From positions 1,786,001-1,850,000 of the forward strand of contig BSBN01001363.1 in assembly GCA_027924645.1 (NCBI GenBank): DNA of 64,000 bases, read 5' to 3'. The stretch is from Cunninghamia lanceolata (Eukaryota; Streptophyta; Pinopsida; Cupressales; Cupressaceae). The notes beneath the pieces were generated by a model, which ran no database searches, was not told the DNA's origin, and saw only the letters and a program-made list of their open reading frames with translations. Position numbers and translations under genes: made by a program. Below, one piece after another: positions 23,815-35,975 of this stretch. Within the stretch, counting starts at the first letter, position 1. Each line of letters opens with the position of its first letter.

Positions 23815-24169
23815 AGCAGAGAGAAGGAGAGAAGGGGGAGGAAAAAGTGGAATTGAAGATCTGGGAAGGAGAACGGAGCTGCGAAGAACAGAGAGAGGTC
23901 TTGCAGCGTAAACAGGTTCTTTTAATTGTGTGAATATTATTTTCTCATCTTGCATTATAGCTAGGGTTTCCTTAATGAAATTCTTAATCTGCGCATTCCT
24001 CTACCAGAGCATTGTTTTTGTCCTTGATCCTTTTCAATGCCTACTCATTCAAATCATTTTAAAGTATATTCTGTGGTCATTATACTCTGAATTCTGTAAG
24101 ATCTAATTCATTCATGCCGAGTGCATTTGCTTTAAAATTTGTAAGGCCAATGATGATAAAAGTTTAGGC

Positions 24170-24730
24170 TTGTTTCTCAAAACATTCGCAGTGGCCACCC
24201 AAGAGCTTTCGCCCTTGCCTGGGCTTGAGAGTTGATGCTGTCAAATTCTTCTTTGGATGACTGAAGCCTTTGCAATGAATTTATTAGGTGTATATCCTGC
24301 ATTTATTGCATTTCGTATAGATCAAGGCTGCCTTCATCGTCCCAGCTAATTTCCCCAACTTTGTAAAAACTCCTGTGCCTATGGATGTGATATGTCTGCT
24401 ACATGAAAAGTGCGTACTTTTTTACAGCCTGGAATTCCAGCGGCACATAGAGATCTCATTAATCCCTCTACCTTTCATCGATTCCCCTTACCATTTGAAA
24501 CGCACCACACTAGCCCATTTCTGCATCGATGTTTGAGACAAGAACATAAATTGTGTAGTCAATAATAGTGTTGCTGTAGATACTCCTAGGCCGATATTCA
24601 TATGTGATCTACAGGAACCAAGAAAATGCCTTGCAGGTTTGACAAGTATCACAATGATAAAGTTTATGGTGTCTTCAAGATAGCCGCACGGGCAAGAAGG
24701 TCAACCATGTACACATAATGAATCATAATT
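24170..24730 (-). pseudogene. PPR protein C-terminal (E domain) pseudogene in E3
   Basis: Reading the minus strand from about 24725 leftward gives YMVDLLARAAILKT, which matches the HYACMVDLLGRAG phrase that closes the last PPR repeat. It continues with LGSCRSHMNIGLG, matching LLGACRSHGNIELG. About 220 bp further it reads IPGCKKVRTFHVADISHP and then AQEFLQ, matching the E/E+ motif of RNA-editing PPR proteins (GCSWIEV, HTF, SHP). Stops and frameshifts interrupt it. A second, more diverged stretch at about 25430-25560 resembles the first, so two repeats may have been included. Not functional. Confidence 0.65.
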
Positions 24731-26100
24731 CAAGGCATGATTCTAAGATGCGATTTGAAGGGAATTCGAGGAGCCATTGTTTATAAAATGAAATCGAGTC
24801 AAGTGAATAAAACGTGATATGTGAGGGTGGAAAATATAACGCAAAGGAGAAGTCGCTTATAATAGAATGGTAAATTGATATAGCTTCCAAAGAAATTAAA
24901 TATTGGAGTCTCATTTAGTCATGCTAAGCACCGATAATAGATTTCCTTGGCATCGATTGGTAGACCCAAGCCTTGGTTTTAATTTTGTTTTCATAGCATT
25001 AAGAACCGGGAGGTTGAGAAGACTGCGATATGTGTCTTGCATCCCTATCGAATTCTACAGCAGTGAACTGTGTTTCCCAGTCAACATCCATCATTGTTAG
25101 TGATCTGACTATCATATTAGATCATTGGTCTCTGATATCATACAAGAAAATAGTGTGAAGTCTGTTATTGAGCTGAGGGGGTGATTTCCTTTCCAAGTGG
25201 TTGGGAGATAGTGAGGTTGAAATTGTAGGTTTCGATAGAAGGAGAATAGGCTTTGAGATTGTTGTATTATACAGTTGGAGTAAGCATTAAGATCTTAGTC
25301 ATCATCATTCCAAGCAGCAAAGACTACTATAAGCATCAGAGACACAGATATTGTGTGATCATATATCTTGAAGTCGCATAAATGAAGATGGTATGTGTGC
25401 AACTGTCTGTGTTATCCTCAATGATAACATGAAGATGCCACCCAGAAAATGTAGCGACACAATCACTATAGGTTTAATTGGCAGCGTAATGACAAGTTTA
25501 GGGTGTCCTCAAGAAAGCCAGCAACCAACCTTGTATGTAATGGTCACCTGTAGGTTAATGCATTTAGGGATATCGATTTATAGAAGTTTTATCTACAGCC
25601 TAAGTAAGAAGGACATGAAACCGTAGTCAGAACATTTATGCTAACTATAATATACAGCTGAAATTGTTAAAGGACCGTATCATGTGGTAGAAGAGATTTT
25701 GAAACAAATTGTCAAAATTTACATTGGATTATGATGACATGTATAATTAGGGTATGTATGATCTACTCACACTAAGTAGGTTATAGAATTTTTGAGGCAT
25801 TGTTGAATAACTAATTGTCATAATAAATTTATTTACAATGTTCATTTAATGTTCTTGGGATGAAAAATATTTACTATCTTATATTCCATTGAATCTATTA
25901 TTATTGTTATGGTTAATATTATTATTTGTGTTATTGTTTAATATTATTATTATTAATTCAAATGATATTGTTGTCATCTCCAAGCTGTCTAGAAAATGTA
26001 TGGGAGGAAGTCTAATGGGAAATTGTATAAATCAAATGGTTGTTAGTTTTAATAGTGCCAAAATCAAAAGTAGATTAATATTTTAGTTAAGTAAATAGAT
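24731..26100. other. Rest of the E3 interior, unrecognised
   Basis: Open frames at 24903-25100 and 25393-25626 (plus) have no motif I recognise; the second overlaps the diverged PPR-like stretch read on the minus strand. From about 25700 on the sequence is AT-rich without coding features. Confidence 0.4.
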
Positions 26101-26749
26101 TTAATTTATTGAACTATAAGGAAATGTAGTTAATAGTTTAATTTAAATTGTTATGATTATTGTTGATTAATCTAATTTTGGTAACGATTTTATTACAACA
26201 TCATTATGAAGGTTTTGTTAATTGAAGTTTGGTTAAATAGTCTCGATAGTGGGTTTATTAACATTGTAATGAGATTATTGGTTGTAATGGGGTCCACTAT
26301 GCAAGTTGTTTGGGTGTCAGTCCAGAGGCATAGGATAACGTGATTTGTTTTCAAGTATAGTGTTTTTATGTATTGGATATATGATGATATGTTGTCTCTA
26401 GTTATGTCTGGGATAAAAGACAATGTGAATGATGAATGTATTCCCTTGGGAATGTATTGTTGTTCGTTTAATTATATTTATCTTGTATTGAGTTTTGTGT
26501 TAGATTTTGAAAGGGGGAGACATCGAGTATTGTAACAGAGTAATGTTTATGTATTGTTATGGGCAATATTTGTGAGTTGTCCCTGTGATTAAGTTAATAT
26601 GCAAGAGGGATAATGCCTTGCATTATTATATTTACATGTGGATATGAGGATAATTGTTATACAAGATGGTTAATGCCTTGCATGGTTCATGTATCATCGT
26701 TGTCATGATGATGTTTGTTGTGCTTGTTGAGTAGGGTCTTCTAGTTGCA

Positions 26750-27110
26750 GGTAGGGGAGTGGCTCTCAATGGGGGCCGGAGCCCAAAGTGGTGTCCAGGA
26801 CAACCCATGTGGGAGTTTAATAACTCAGTGATAACCTAAATAATGAATTAGGGGGTTGGGTAGTTAAGCACGCTAAACAAGATAAGTGGATGCCTCACTC
26901 ATGGCTCAAGTGCTCGTTTAGGCTTGAGATGAGATGAGAAGGCCTGGAATGGCAAGATCAACTACCTTGTCCTCATGAAAGGTATGTTGATTCCGCATGA
27001 GCATTTTATGGGGTCCGGGAGTCGGGAGAGGCTGCCAGGACAACCCAAGATGGGGGCCGGGACCTAGGAAGGCTTACCAGGACAACCCATGACAAGCCAT
27101 GTGATGACAC
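26750..27110 (-). repeat. GGTTRTCCTGNCAG motif copies in E3
   Basis: Inverted relatives of the motif at 889-1250 in E1: plus-strand phrases such as CCAGGACAACCCATG and GGGGGCCGG recur at about 26772, 26798, 27010, 27043 and 27079. They are more diverged than in E1 and E5. Confidence 0.6.
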
Positions 27111-27267
27111 TCCTCCCTACTGCAGTCTAGCATTCCCTAGTTGTACTCTCCCCATTCATTATGTGCTTGCCTCTGGAAGTGTTGTTAAGTTGTTTGTGAT
27201 ATTGACTTGTGTTGTTGGAGTTATGTGTTGTCTTGTTCTGATAGTCTACTGTCCACCTAACTGTATG

Positions 27268-27359
27268 TTGTAGTGGGGACCTTATGTTAACTCCTAGCTC
27301 GGGGGGTGGACCTCAGGGTTCCACATGGTCAGGTGGAAGAGCTTTTATCCATTGGTTTT
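27268..27359 (-). other. E3 5' subterminal conserved block
   Basis: Plus strand reads GGGGACCTTATGTTAACTCC, then GGTGGACCT, hairpin TTCCACATGGTCAGGTGGAA, and TATCCATTGG. This is the mirrored equivalent of 621-699 in E1, placed about 450-540 bp from the E3 terminus. Confidence 0.75.
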
Positions 27360-28254
27360 TCCCTTTGCTATTGTTCGTGTGCGAGGATGTTGTATCTTGT
27401 GTATCATCCGTCAGATCTTGTACCAGGCATGAAGTAAGTGATTTGTATTCATGTACTTGTCTGGGTATCAGTTGATTTATAATGTATGTATTCAGAAGGT
27501 GTTATGTAACAATGTAATGATGTACTCACATGTGAGGATAAATTGTAACTATGTACTAGATCCTGATGATTATTTGTTTATTGATTTAATGCAATAGGTT
27601 TAGAATGATCTACTGATGTTAATTCATGATGTGTGTTAGATTATGTTAATTGTTTTGTCAAGTAATGCAACCATGAAATCTTAGAGTAACAAGTTGATAG
27701 TTTAATGGTGTGTAGTGATGTGTTACTTTATTCATTTTTAAAAAAAAAAAGTTATTCCGTTTTGCATAGCATAGATGTGTTGTTCTCTAAGGTGTTCATG
27801 CGGGGCATTACAAGAGCACCAGTTGGAGATGATCTCTCTTTCCTTTACTTCATTCAACTATTGTAACCATTCAGCCCTTGTATCATACTTAGGACTATGT
27901 TATTATACTTGTATCATGTTCTGGAATATATCATTGTAATTGTATATGCAGTTATGTAATTGAACTCTCTTAGGAGAGAGTTGTAATCATTGTACTTAAT
28001 GAGAAGAAATGTGATGTTCCTTTATTGCTTTACGAAATCCGGTGTGTGTATCGGATCCGTCTGCATTTTATGCTTATGGATTCATATTTTTATCAGATAG
28101 GATTAGGAACATTTACTTTGGTGTTTAAAATGAATGCTATTGATCTATCATATTGGCAATCAAATATGTGTATGTTGTCTACTTATGTAAAAAAAAAAAT
28201 TATCTTGTCCCCTTTTGGCTCTTACCCTTCGGGGTTACATAGCGGGATGTTACA

Positions 28255-28492
28255 TAATAGATCTATACAACATGATAGAATGAAACAAAATTATAGAATA
28301 ATTTAATATTTATAGGATAATAGAATGATAGAATAATAGATTTATATAATAATAGAATGATAGAATTATAAATGACAAAATGAAAGAATGATAAACTAAT
28401 ATAATTATAGAATAATAGAATGAAAAAATGATAGAATAATAGATTTATACAATAATAGAATGTTATAATTATAAAATGGTAGAATGAAAGAA
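28255..28492. repeat. Octamer array sliver between two elements
   Basis: About 238 bp of ATAGAATN words trapped between the truncated element and E4. Its phrases (GATCTATACAACATG, AATATTTATAGGATAATAG) match 49451-49680 and 56848-57075, placing it in the same register of the higher-order unit. Confidence 0.9.
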
Positions 28493-28908
28493 TGTAATGC
28501 CCTGTCATGTAACCCTAGAGTGCTAGACTAAAAGTGCAAAAGTTACAGAAATATTTCTTTTTTGAAAGCAAGATAGTGCAAAGTAGTAACCAAACATACC
28601 ATATTACACTGCATAAACGAAAATTACCCTTCTAACAACTCTAGGGCAACACAACTACATTAATAATAGAAAATAAAACTATAGAAGCAATAACCATTAC
28701 ACTGCTAAAATAGATACAAATAACTTCCACTGAAGCAGAATAGATCATTTACAGAGTCTCAGTACAGGACTACATGATTACAAGATTATAAGACCGATCA
28801 TGTCAGTCTACAAAAGGATACATAAGAAAGCATACATCTCTGAAGGAGGCAAGTGAACTGGATCTGGAACACCTCTGCACAGAACCTGAACTATATCTCC
28901 AAAAAGGA

Positions 28909-28989
28909 CCAATGGATAGCTCTTACCACCCAACCATGTGGATCCCTGAGGTCCACCCCTCCGAGCTAGGAGATAACGACGAGGATTCC
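28909..28989 (+). other. E4 5' subterminal conserved block
   Basis: CCAATGGAT, then CCAC...GTGG hairpin, AGGTCCACCCC and GGAGATAAC. The T-to-A change relative to other elements (GTTAAC to GATAAC) is matched at the other end of E4 by GTTATCTCC (41069-41077), so the inverted pair stays complementary. Confidence 0.7.
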
Positions 28990-30220
28990 ACTAAGCCAAA
29001 GAGACAAACAATAATAGAATGACAACAGACATGAAACAACCGACCATACCAACAACACTGCACCAGCCAAGATGTCACTCCAGAGGTACCACCAAGAAAC
29101 CAAAAGAATTGCATAAACCAAGACATCACATACTTACAACTTCCATGAGGTTACCCAGGCGTCCTCTCACTAAGCACTGGCCCCACCATGAAAGTCACTC
29201 CTTTAGTGTTCTCAGGTCAAACATACATACCACAATATAAAGGTATAAAAATCACAAATCAGATCTGGCCATAACATACGCCTTTCACTAGGCCACAACC
29301 AGAAATCCATAATCTCTTCAAAATGAAGCAAAACCATCAAGAATCAAGCACTATATCCAAGAGGCCATTTCCCATTCATTGCAAGACATGGGAAACTAGT
29401 GAAGCCAATACATAATTCGAAACAAAGCTAAGAACTACCCCTCTGGAGTTAGGTACACAAACATTATATCACAAAGAAGTTTCGCATCCAAAATGGAAAC
29501 CAAGGGTTAAAACTTGACACTTGATTGCAACACAGACTCAAACCAAGAAATGAGCTTAGACCAATTGCATCATCCCTTCCCATTACATTGCGAGGTTTCC
29601 CTTACATGAACGAGAGCCATATTAACTGAAATAACCCAAAAACATCATAGGCCTTGGAAATACAACTTGACCACATGACTAAAATTCATATCCGTCAATG
29701 TATCGTCTTCACAAGAAAACACACATAAACACAACTCACCCCCAAAATAGACATAAAGATCCAACACCAGCGACAAGGCGACAACCAATCATAAGAGATT
29801 CAATGGACTTCTATCTAGTCAGGGAAACAATTTACACCAAGTTATCACGACAAGCAAAACTTCATAACTCTAGGATTTAGTAAGGTAAGGAAGGAGGACC
29901 ATAAACCAAACATTCCTTCTTCACAAAGTCAAGGAAAGCTCAAGAAGTAATTCCATAAATCAATCATTATAACACTAAATGGTGTAACTTATCATTCAGG
30001 ATTTGCCACTTACCATTTCTACGTAAACAAATGTATGCAGCTTTCTTGTCAACAACATCTAACATTCTACCCATTTACAATTCTTAAAAGCCACAACTAT
30101 GAGTAAATACATTTTCCCTAATTGCATAGTTACTATCAACATTTCCCCAACTACAATTTAAATCAAACAACTATAAATTTCTCCAAAAGCATAACTTCTA
30201 TTACCTTTACCTATTGCCAA
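28990..30220. other. E4 left arm, no gene seen
   Basis: Moderately AT-rich sequence with short open frames (29019-29240, 29698-29880) lacking recognisable motifs. E5 interrupts it at 30221 with duplication GCCAA. Confidence 0.5.
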
Positions 30221-30669
30221 TGTAACGCCCGCCTTGAACACCTTAAAGAATACACACTAATGCAATATGAAACAGGAAATTTTTTTTTTTAAATTGATAA
30301 AGTAACGTTAACACAACTAATTACAACATATTCTCTAAGGGTCCAAGGCTGCATCACTTAACGAATCAACTAACATAAATCAACATACATCAGTAATTGA
30401 TCCAAATCCATGCTCGATAAGATAACTTATTCACATTCATTGCAAATCATCAAATAACGGAATCTGCATGATAAAATACATAACTGAAATGTTTTCATAT
30501 AAGTACATCATGACATCATTACATTGCCACTTTTAGCCTACATCAAAGTTACATACATAAAGAATATTCGGTTACACAAATCTGGTACAAGGTTATACAC
30601 TTACATCATCATCATTGGAACAAGTACAACTGGAACAAATCTTGTTCTGCATGCGATCATGACAAGAAT

Positions 30670-30750
30670 GACCAATGGATAAAATAGCTCTTCCACCCGA
30701 CCATGTGGAACCCTAAGGTCCACCCCCCGAGCTAGGAGTTACATGAGGTC
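30670..30750 (+). other. E5 5' subterminal conserved block
   Basis: CCAATGGAT, TTCCAC...GTGGAA hairpin, AGGTCCACCCC, then GGAGTTACATGAGGTCCC, where one A of GTTAAC is missing. Otherwise nearly identical to the E2 block. Confidence 0.7.
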
Positions 30751-30949
30751 CCAAACACTGACAGTCAGGTAGACGATAGACAACAAGACAAAGGACGACC
30801 AAACGCCAATACAACATATGGCAATAACAATACAACACAACATAACTTAACTTAACTTTCACTTCCAGAGGTGACACAAAACAAATGAGGAGAGACCAAA
30901 CAAGGGATGCTAGGTTGTAGTAGGGAGAGTGTCATCGCACGGTCCTAAC

Positions 30950-31290
30950 ATGGGTTATCCTGACAGCCTCTCACTAGGCGCCGGCCCCCATTGTTGGTTA
31001 TCCTGACAGCCCCTCACTAGGCGCCGGCCCCATAGGGTGACACATGCGGAATCGACCTTCCTTTCATAAGGACAAGGAAGTCAATCATGCCGACCAGGCC
31101 TTCTCTACCCATCCTTAGTCTAAACAAGCACTACAGGCTATGGGAGAGGAATCAATTAATCTTATTAATGTGAAATCTACCCTTAACCCCCTAGTTTATT
31201 TTTAGGTTATCACTTGATTAATCTACTTCCAACAGGTTATCCTGACTGCCACTTTGGGCACCGGCCCCACGTTGAAAGCCACTCTCCTTC
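30950..31290 (+). repeat. GGTTATCCTGACAG motif copies in E5
   Basis: Two strong tandem copies (GGTTATCCTGACAGCCTCTC near 30954 and GGTTATCCTGACAGCCCCTC near 30996) about 42-44 bp apart, plus a diverged third near 31234. E2 has lost one of the tandem copies. Confidence 0.7.
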
Positions 31291-32059
31291 CTAACACCTG
31301 GTAACCTTAACATCATACAAAACTTTATAACAATACACGTAAATGAACACTACAAGGCATAAACCCTCTTGCATCAAAACAGAATCATAACATCAATTGT
31401 TATCCAACACTATTAACATCGCAATACTTTATTCTTTAACAGATTTCAGATCTCTCCTTCCGACAAAACGGTACAATAAGAGCACAAGAGGTTTGATGTT
31501 TCATCCTGAGATTATTACTTTACAAGACACAACATTCAACCTTGACAGAACCTCATTATACTTCATACTTTGTTTGATACACATAAACGCTATTACATCA
31601 CAATTACAAAACAGCAATACACAAGTTACAAATACTTAACAACAACAACTTAGCCTCTGGGATACAAGTTTGAACAACCTCAACCCAACTCATTACGACA
31701 CTTCATTCAATTCAATTCAATTCGGATTCAAGAGATGAAATACTACAATTCATTCTCAATTTAATGCAAACAGCTGCTGTAATAAAATCAACAGTAAATT
31801 ACAACAATTAAATTAATACCTTGCCACTAACTCTCTAACTAATCTTTATTTGTTTCAAAAGATAAATTAATTGGTTAACTAAATCATTACAATAATTGAT
31901 AAAAGAACCACTTAACTCCAGATACAATCTTTATAATCTTTCCTTCAAACTTGTCCAATTAACTTTATTCTATCGAGTAGGGGAAATGAACAATAACACC
32001 ATATAACTGCATGACGATCATATCGAGAAAAAAGTCATCAAAGACGGTATAATGGTTTT

Positions 32060-32400
32060 ATGACATGTCTTCGTCGTAATGGTGACTCAGAAATGTTTAA
32101 AACAAAATGATTTAAATCTGTCCAAACCGAAGATCAGAATGGCCATACATATGCCGTTACGCTTGATCGATGCATAAAACATGTTTATCTTCATGGCGTT
32201 CCGATTGCTATTGCCGCTAAATCATTCTGTAAGATTCGACAGTTAATTTCTGTAGGTACTCAGTTGAACTCCCTCGCTGCATTGGCCTTCAAAGAAGCGC
32301 CAATTCTATCAATGAGATATCTGTTAAGCCTATGCCAGCTAGGTGGATTGTTTTACATTCCGTTAAGCTAATGCGAAGGTGCAAGCACAGGGAGGAACCT
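32060..32400 (+). pseudogene. Probable PPR-derived fragment in E5
   Basis: Minor frameshifts aside, the plus strand reads RRNGDSEMFKTK, then DQNGHTYAVTLDRCIKHVYL with HGVPI, then LISVGTQLNSLA. In another frame it reads SVKPMPARWIV and KLMRRCKHREE. The order resembles PPR phrases (NGHTYAVTLKAC, GTALIDMY, KMPARDIVSW), but no stretch is as clear as in E1 or E4. Alternative: an unrelated captured exon. Confidence 0.4.
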
Positions 32401-33319
32401 CGCAGATGTTTCCGTAAATAGACTAATTACAGTTTACCAGCCAGGAGAATACAAATACAGTGAATTCCAATGACGTATCATGGTCCCTGGTTTTGGCTAA
32501 CAAAAGGAACTGAATCATACAATACAAGGTACAGCTAACTGACGGAAACCACGCTCTAATTGCATTGCAAAGATTGCAGGATGAGTGTGAAGCGGAATAG
32601 CTTTTGAGGCAACATTTTATACCACTAATTCCTCTCAGAAGGGCACCCAACCCTATGGCGCGACCTCCCCATTAAAATCTTGTCTAAATTTTAGATTTCA
32701 ACTCTAGCAATCTACAGAACATAAGTGCAAAAAATTTTACCCAGCCAAATTTGCTGTAGGTGCAACTAATGACAGGACAACGATCTACATACCTTAAGAT
32801 GATTACGAAGGCAAAAGTGGATCAGCTTCCCAGGCAGCGTCCAGAATAACAAAAATCTTTTCTTTTTAGAAGTGCGCCAGCCTAACAGGCGATCCACATA
32901 TTAAATTGAACAAATTTGGATCCTAAAGGCTAGCACTATCGGGACCCTAATCTCCTGACACATCATTCCAGCCAAGTGCGCTGAGCAGATTGATAGCATA
33001 GCATGACAAATACACCTAAACACATAGATAGTGAACTCGTATTGGGCCATGTTTTCCACTCAAACTTTTTAAAATATACTCACAGATGTATAATGTAAGT
33101 CAAGTCTTTTGTGCCGGCGGAGATGGACTTGGATAACAGATCGAGTGAAGAGACCCGTCTTATCAGATTGAAGGAATTGTTGTGTATGTTTAATGAATAT
33201 CAAATTGCATTGATAATCTAATAATATCATCAACCTGATTGACTACATAGACACTATCTTCTTACGACAAAAGGATACCTATCAGCCAAACAGCGGCCTC
33301 CCTAGAGCAGCGCGACTAC

Positions 33320-33636
33320 ATCAGACAGTGGGAAAAAACCATGGGTAATCACCTACAAACAGCGGCCTCCCTAGAGCAGCGCTCATCATTTGGCAATGGG
33401 GAAGGATAAGATTAAGCGCCAAATAGACAACTCTAATACTACATCCTCTCGACCCTAAAGACGGCAAACCAACAACTTGAAGACCTTTCTGCCCCTGGCA
33501 GATATGCGCCAAGCCCAATGGCCAGTAATACATTAGAACAGGTGCAAAAATTGTTGTTAACAAGAATAAAACTCCAGCTATGGCTTAGGTAAATGAATGG
33601 TGCAAGCATAATACCTAGCAAAAAGGTGAAAGACAA
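33320..33636 (-). other. Hydrophobic open frames in the E5 interior, unrecognised
   Basis: Minus strand 33439-33636 reads a hydrophobic 65-residue frame containing LLGIMLAPFIYLSHSWSF and LLAIGLGAYLPG, which looks like membrane-protein sequence. 33321-33563 is an overlapping frame. Neither is recognised. Together with codon-like composition here this could be further captured host DNA. Confidence 0.3.
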
Positions 33637-34747
33637 GGCTTCGAAGCTTTCATCGGGTGATACTAGGTAAACGGTTTAAGCAGAGATTCAAAATTCTCCT
33701 TTCAAAGTGAATTGAAACCAGACAGCAGACTGCCCAGTATTATCGGCCCATACAAAAACTAAAACCAACCACAGCAAACAATAACATGGGATGACGAGAC
33801 ACTAAGGCTTCCGAGCATTTCAACCAAATCAAGAACAATAAGACAATAGCGGTGCAATTCCAATTACGCCCTAGCATTGCAACTTGCAGCAATTCATGTA
33901 ATCAGTCGGCTAGTAGATAAGGTCAACAGAAACAAGAGGTTAACCAATTCTCAGACCAAAACACATTAACCAGATTTGTTTTGAACAAAGGAACTGCAAT
34001 TACAGATGCGAACAGGTTAAAGAAAAACACTGATCAATGATCAACGGATGCACGGAAGGGATCACAAGGAAAGGGACGCATTTGCTAGAATGGTCGATTC
34101 ACCGTTAATACCTGTGTTTTTTTTTTGTTTTTTCCAACTATGATGGAAGCGATGCCATCTGTATATGTCCGACCCACTGCCTATCAATGTTCTCTTTTTA
34201 AATAGGGTTCAAAAGGCCGTAAGGAAGCAAGGAACAGAATTGTTTTCACACAACCAAGTCGCTTTCCCCAAGGTGTTAGGAGATTTCAGTGTGGAGAAGA
34301 AACCGTGGTCGTCTTATGTCTGAGAGAGAAGGTGAGCTATAGATAACACATCATGGCATCTACGATTGGAACCCTCACATGGACGATCTCCCTTAAATGT
34401 AACCTGGAAAACAAATCTAATCTGTTGGAGGACTGTGGGAGGATGGTAGGGCAATTCTGTTTATTACAGACTCAAGGTTTTCATCTAAACCCGTCTACAG
34501 AGAATACATATTTGCAGAAATAATAGAAAGTTCTGGCAGAAACCATTGAACCAAAACCATTTCATAAATCAGACAAAGACGCAAACAATCAACATGCTCA
34601 GATTCAGAGAAAATAAACAGCGAAAGAAAGCAAGTATTCCAAGGAACCTGGTTTCGCAATCAACTCGACGAATCTGCTCCAATCGTTGCAGTTCCAAGCT
34701 GCTTCTTTCCTTTCACCTGTGTTAATCTCCTTGATGCCCCTCCAGCT

Positions 34748-34756
34748 CTTTTATAA
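34748..34756 (-). promoter_or_regulatory. Inward-pointing TATA box, E5
   Basis: Minus strand TTATAAAAG, 1.10 kb from the right end of E5. A G-box core CACGTG (34787-34792) lies just upstream in the same orientation. E6 has the same arrangement at 63229-63237. Confidence 0.5.
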
Positions 34757-35337
34757 CTCAGCCTCTCTCCTCTCCAAGGGCTTGGCACGTGATTCCGTGC
34801 AACTCCTTTAAAGAATATGTATTTTCTTTATTTAATTAAAAGATCCCAATTATTAGATACTTTATTTTATTATTATTTTCTTTATAGCCAACCCAAAATA
34901 TTGTTATAAATAGAATAGTACTATTTCGACAATTATATAATTTTGTACTATCCCTTTAATTTATTTTATTAATCAAGTTGTGAATCACAATTTACAAGCG
35001 TGAATAAATCTATTTATTTATTTAAATATTTATTATAAATAATATTATATCGAATAATACAAACTTCTTACAACTTTATTTATCAACAACACTTCTATTA
35101 AAATAATAATTTATTTATAGCTAAAATCGACAACTAACGACATTATGCCCATTTAACAACACTTATACTCTTCCATAGAATAATTCTAATTAAAGCACAA
35201 CATTACCACACATACTTAGACACCTTCGAACTTGATTTGACTCCAAGATACAATATTACCTGACAGTAAGACATGGGCGAATGACAACCAATAACCACAA
35301 GGGTAACTGACGACGAAGGAACACTGACTAGGGACCT

Positions 35338-35540
35338 CATGTTAACTCCAACCAACTAATCCATTGGCGAAGGCACACTCAGACCTGTAATCAGGTGGAG
35401 TCGATGCCTAGTACCTGCATCTTGCAGCAACACACAGTTAACCATAACAAGATATACATATACATCACATGTAGTCCTATCGTAAATGGAAATCGCAGTG
35501 AGATAGGGTACTCGAGAACGAGTAATACAACACTGTTCCA
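35338..35540 (+). other. E5 3' subterminal structured motif
   Basis: GTTAACTCC (35341-35349) and ATCCATTGG are followed by stem AGGCA (35371-35375) with TGCCT (35405-35409), enclosing ACCTG/CAGGT. The second hairpin is complete: CAGTG (35496-35500) with CACTG (35531-35535) around ACTCG (35510-35514) with CGAGT (35519-35523). Confidence 0.7.
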
Positions 35541-35861
35541 TTCACGTATATAACTAAAAATCAACTATATTGAACAAGGTATTAGATTACTAATCTACGA
35601 CATAAAACGATCAACTAACTTCCAATCCCATATAATGAATGACATCAAAGCATCTAAAACATCAGTTCATTTATCAAATTGCAAAGCATAAAATGACATA
35701 ATCCATCATCAACATCTGTTATCATAACAATTAGGTTCATACTGAAATAGCAAAATAACTAGAAATCCATCATCAACGATCTAAAAATACTGTCAAAATG
35801 TCCAGTACTACTAAGCAAACATCAGTCCAAAAGACGACAAGTTGAGGGGCACTACAGCCAA

Positions 35862-35944
35862 CATCCATAAAAATATCTTCAAACACAAATATACTTCTTC
35901 CCAAATCATTTAACTATCTCAATTTCTAATAAACCATTTTAACC

Positions 35945-35975
<31 letters not shown>

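Larger units (their letters stand above)
22649..27812 (-). mobile_element. E3, complete 5,164-bp TGTAAYGCCC element
   Basis: Plus-strand left end TGTAGTGCCCCTCACC and right end ATGCGGGGCATTACA. Flanks are GGAGC (22644-22648) and AGAGC (27813-27817), a 5-bp duplication with one mismatch. On the minus strand its start closely matches E1. Both subterminal motifs are present in mirrored order, and the interior carries a PPR E-domain pseudogene on the minus strand, that is in the sense direction of the element. Confidence 0.8.
22431..28254 (-). mobile_element. Truncated TGTAAYRYCC element interrupted by E3
   Basis: The right end reads AGCGGGATGTTACA (28241-28254), so on the minus strand it starts TGTAACATCCCGC. 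It then has ATGTAACCC, like the starts of E4 and E0. Only 27813-28254 and possibly 22431-22648 belong to it; the rest is E3. No matching left terminus or target duplication was found, and about 600 bp of flanking array is missing. The left boundary is therefore approximate. 27813-28254 has no gene; it contains an inverted word CTCTCTTAGGAGAGAG. Confidence 0.55.
30221..35856 (+). mobile_element. E5, complete 5,636-bp TGTAAYGCCC element nested in E4
   Basis: Begins TGTAACGCCCGCC, ends TTGAGGGGCACTACA, with exact duplication GCCAA (30216-30220, 35857-35861). Its arms match E2 over about the first 1.6 kb and last 1.3 kb, while the interior does not, so the family keeps its ends and varies its cargo. 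The last ~1.3 kb also matches E6 in inverse orientation. Confidence 0.88.

Noticed and set aside
35356..35541. Frame shared by E5 and E6 (35356-35541 and 62434-62634)
   Set aside because: It reads across the structured motif of the arm on one strand; similarity is explained by element homology, with no protein motif.
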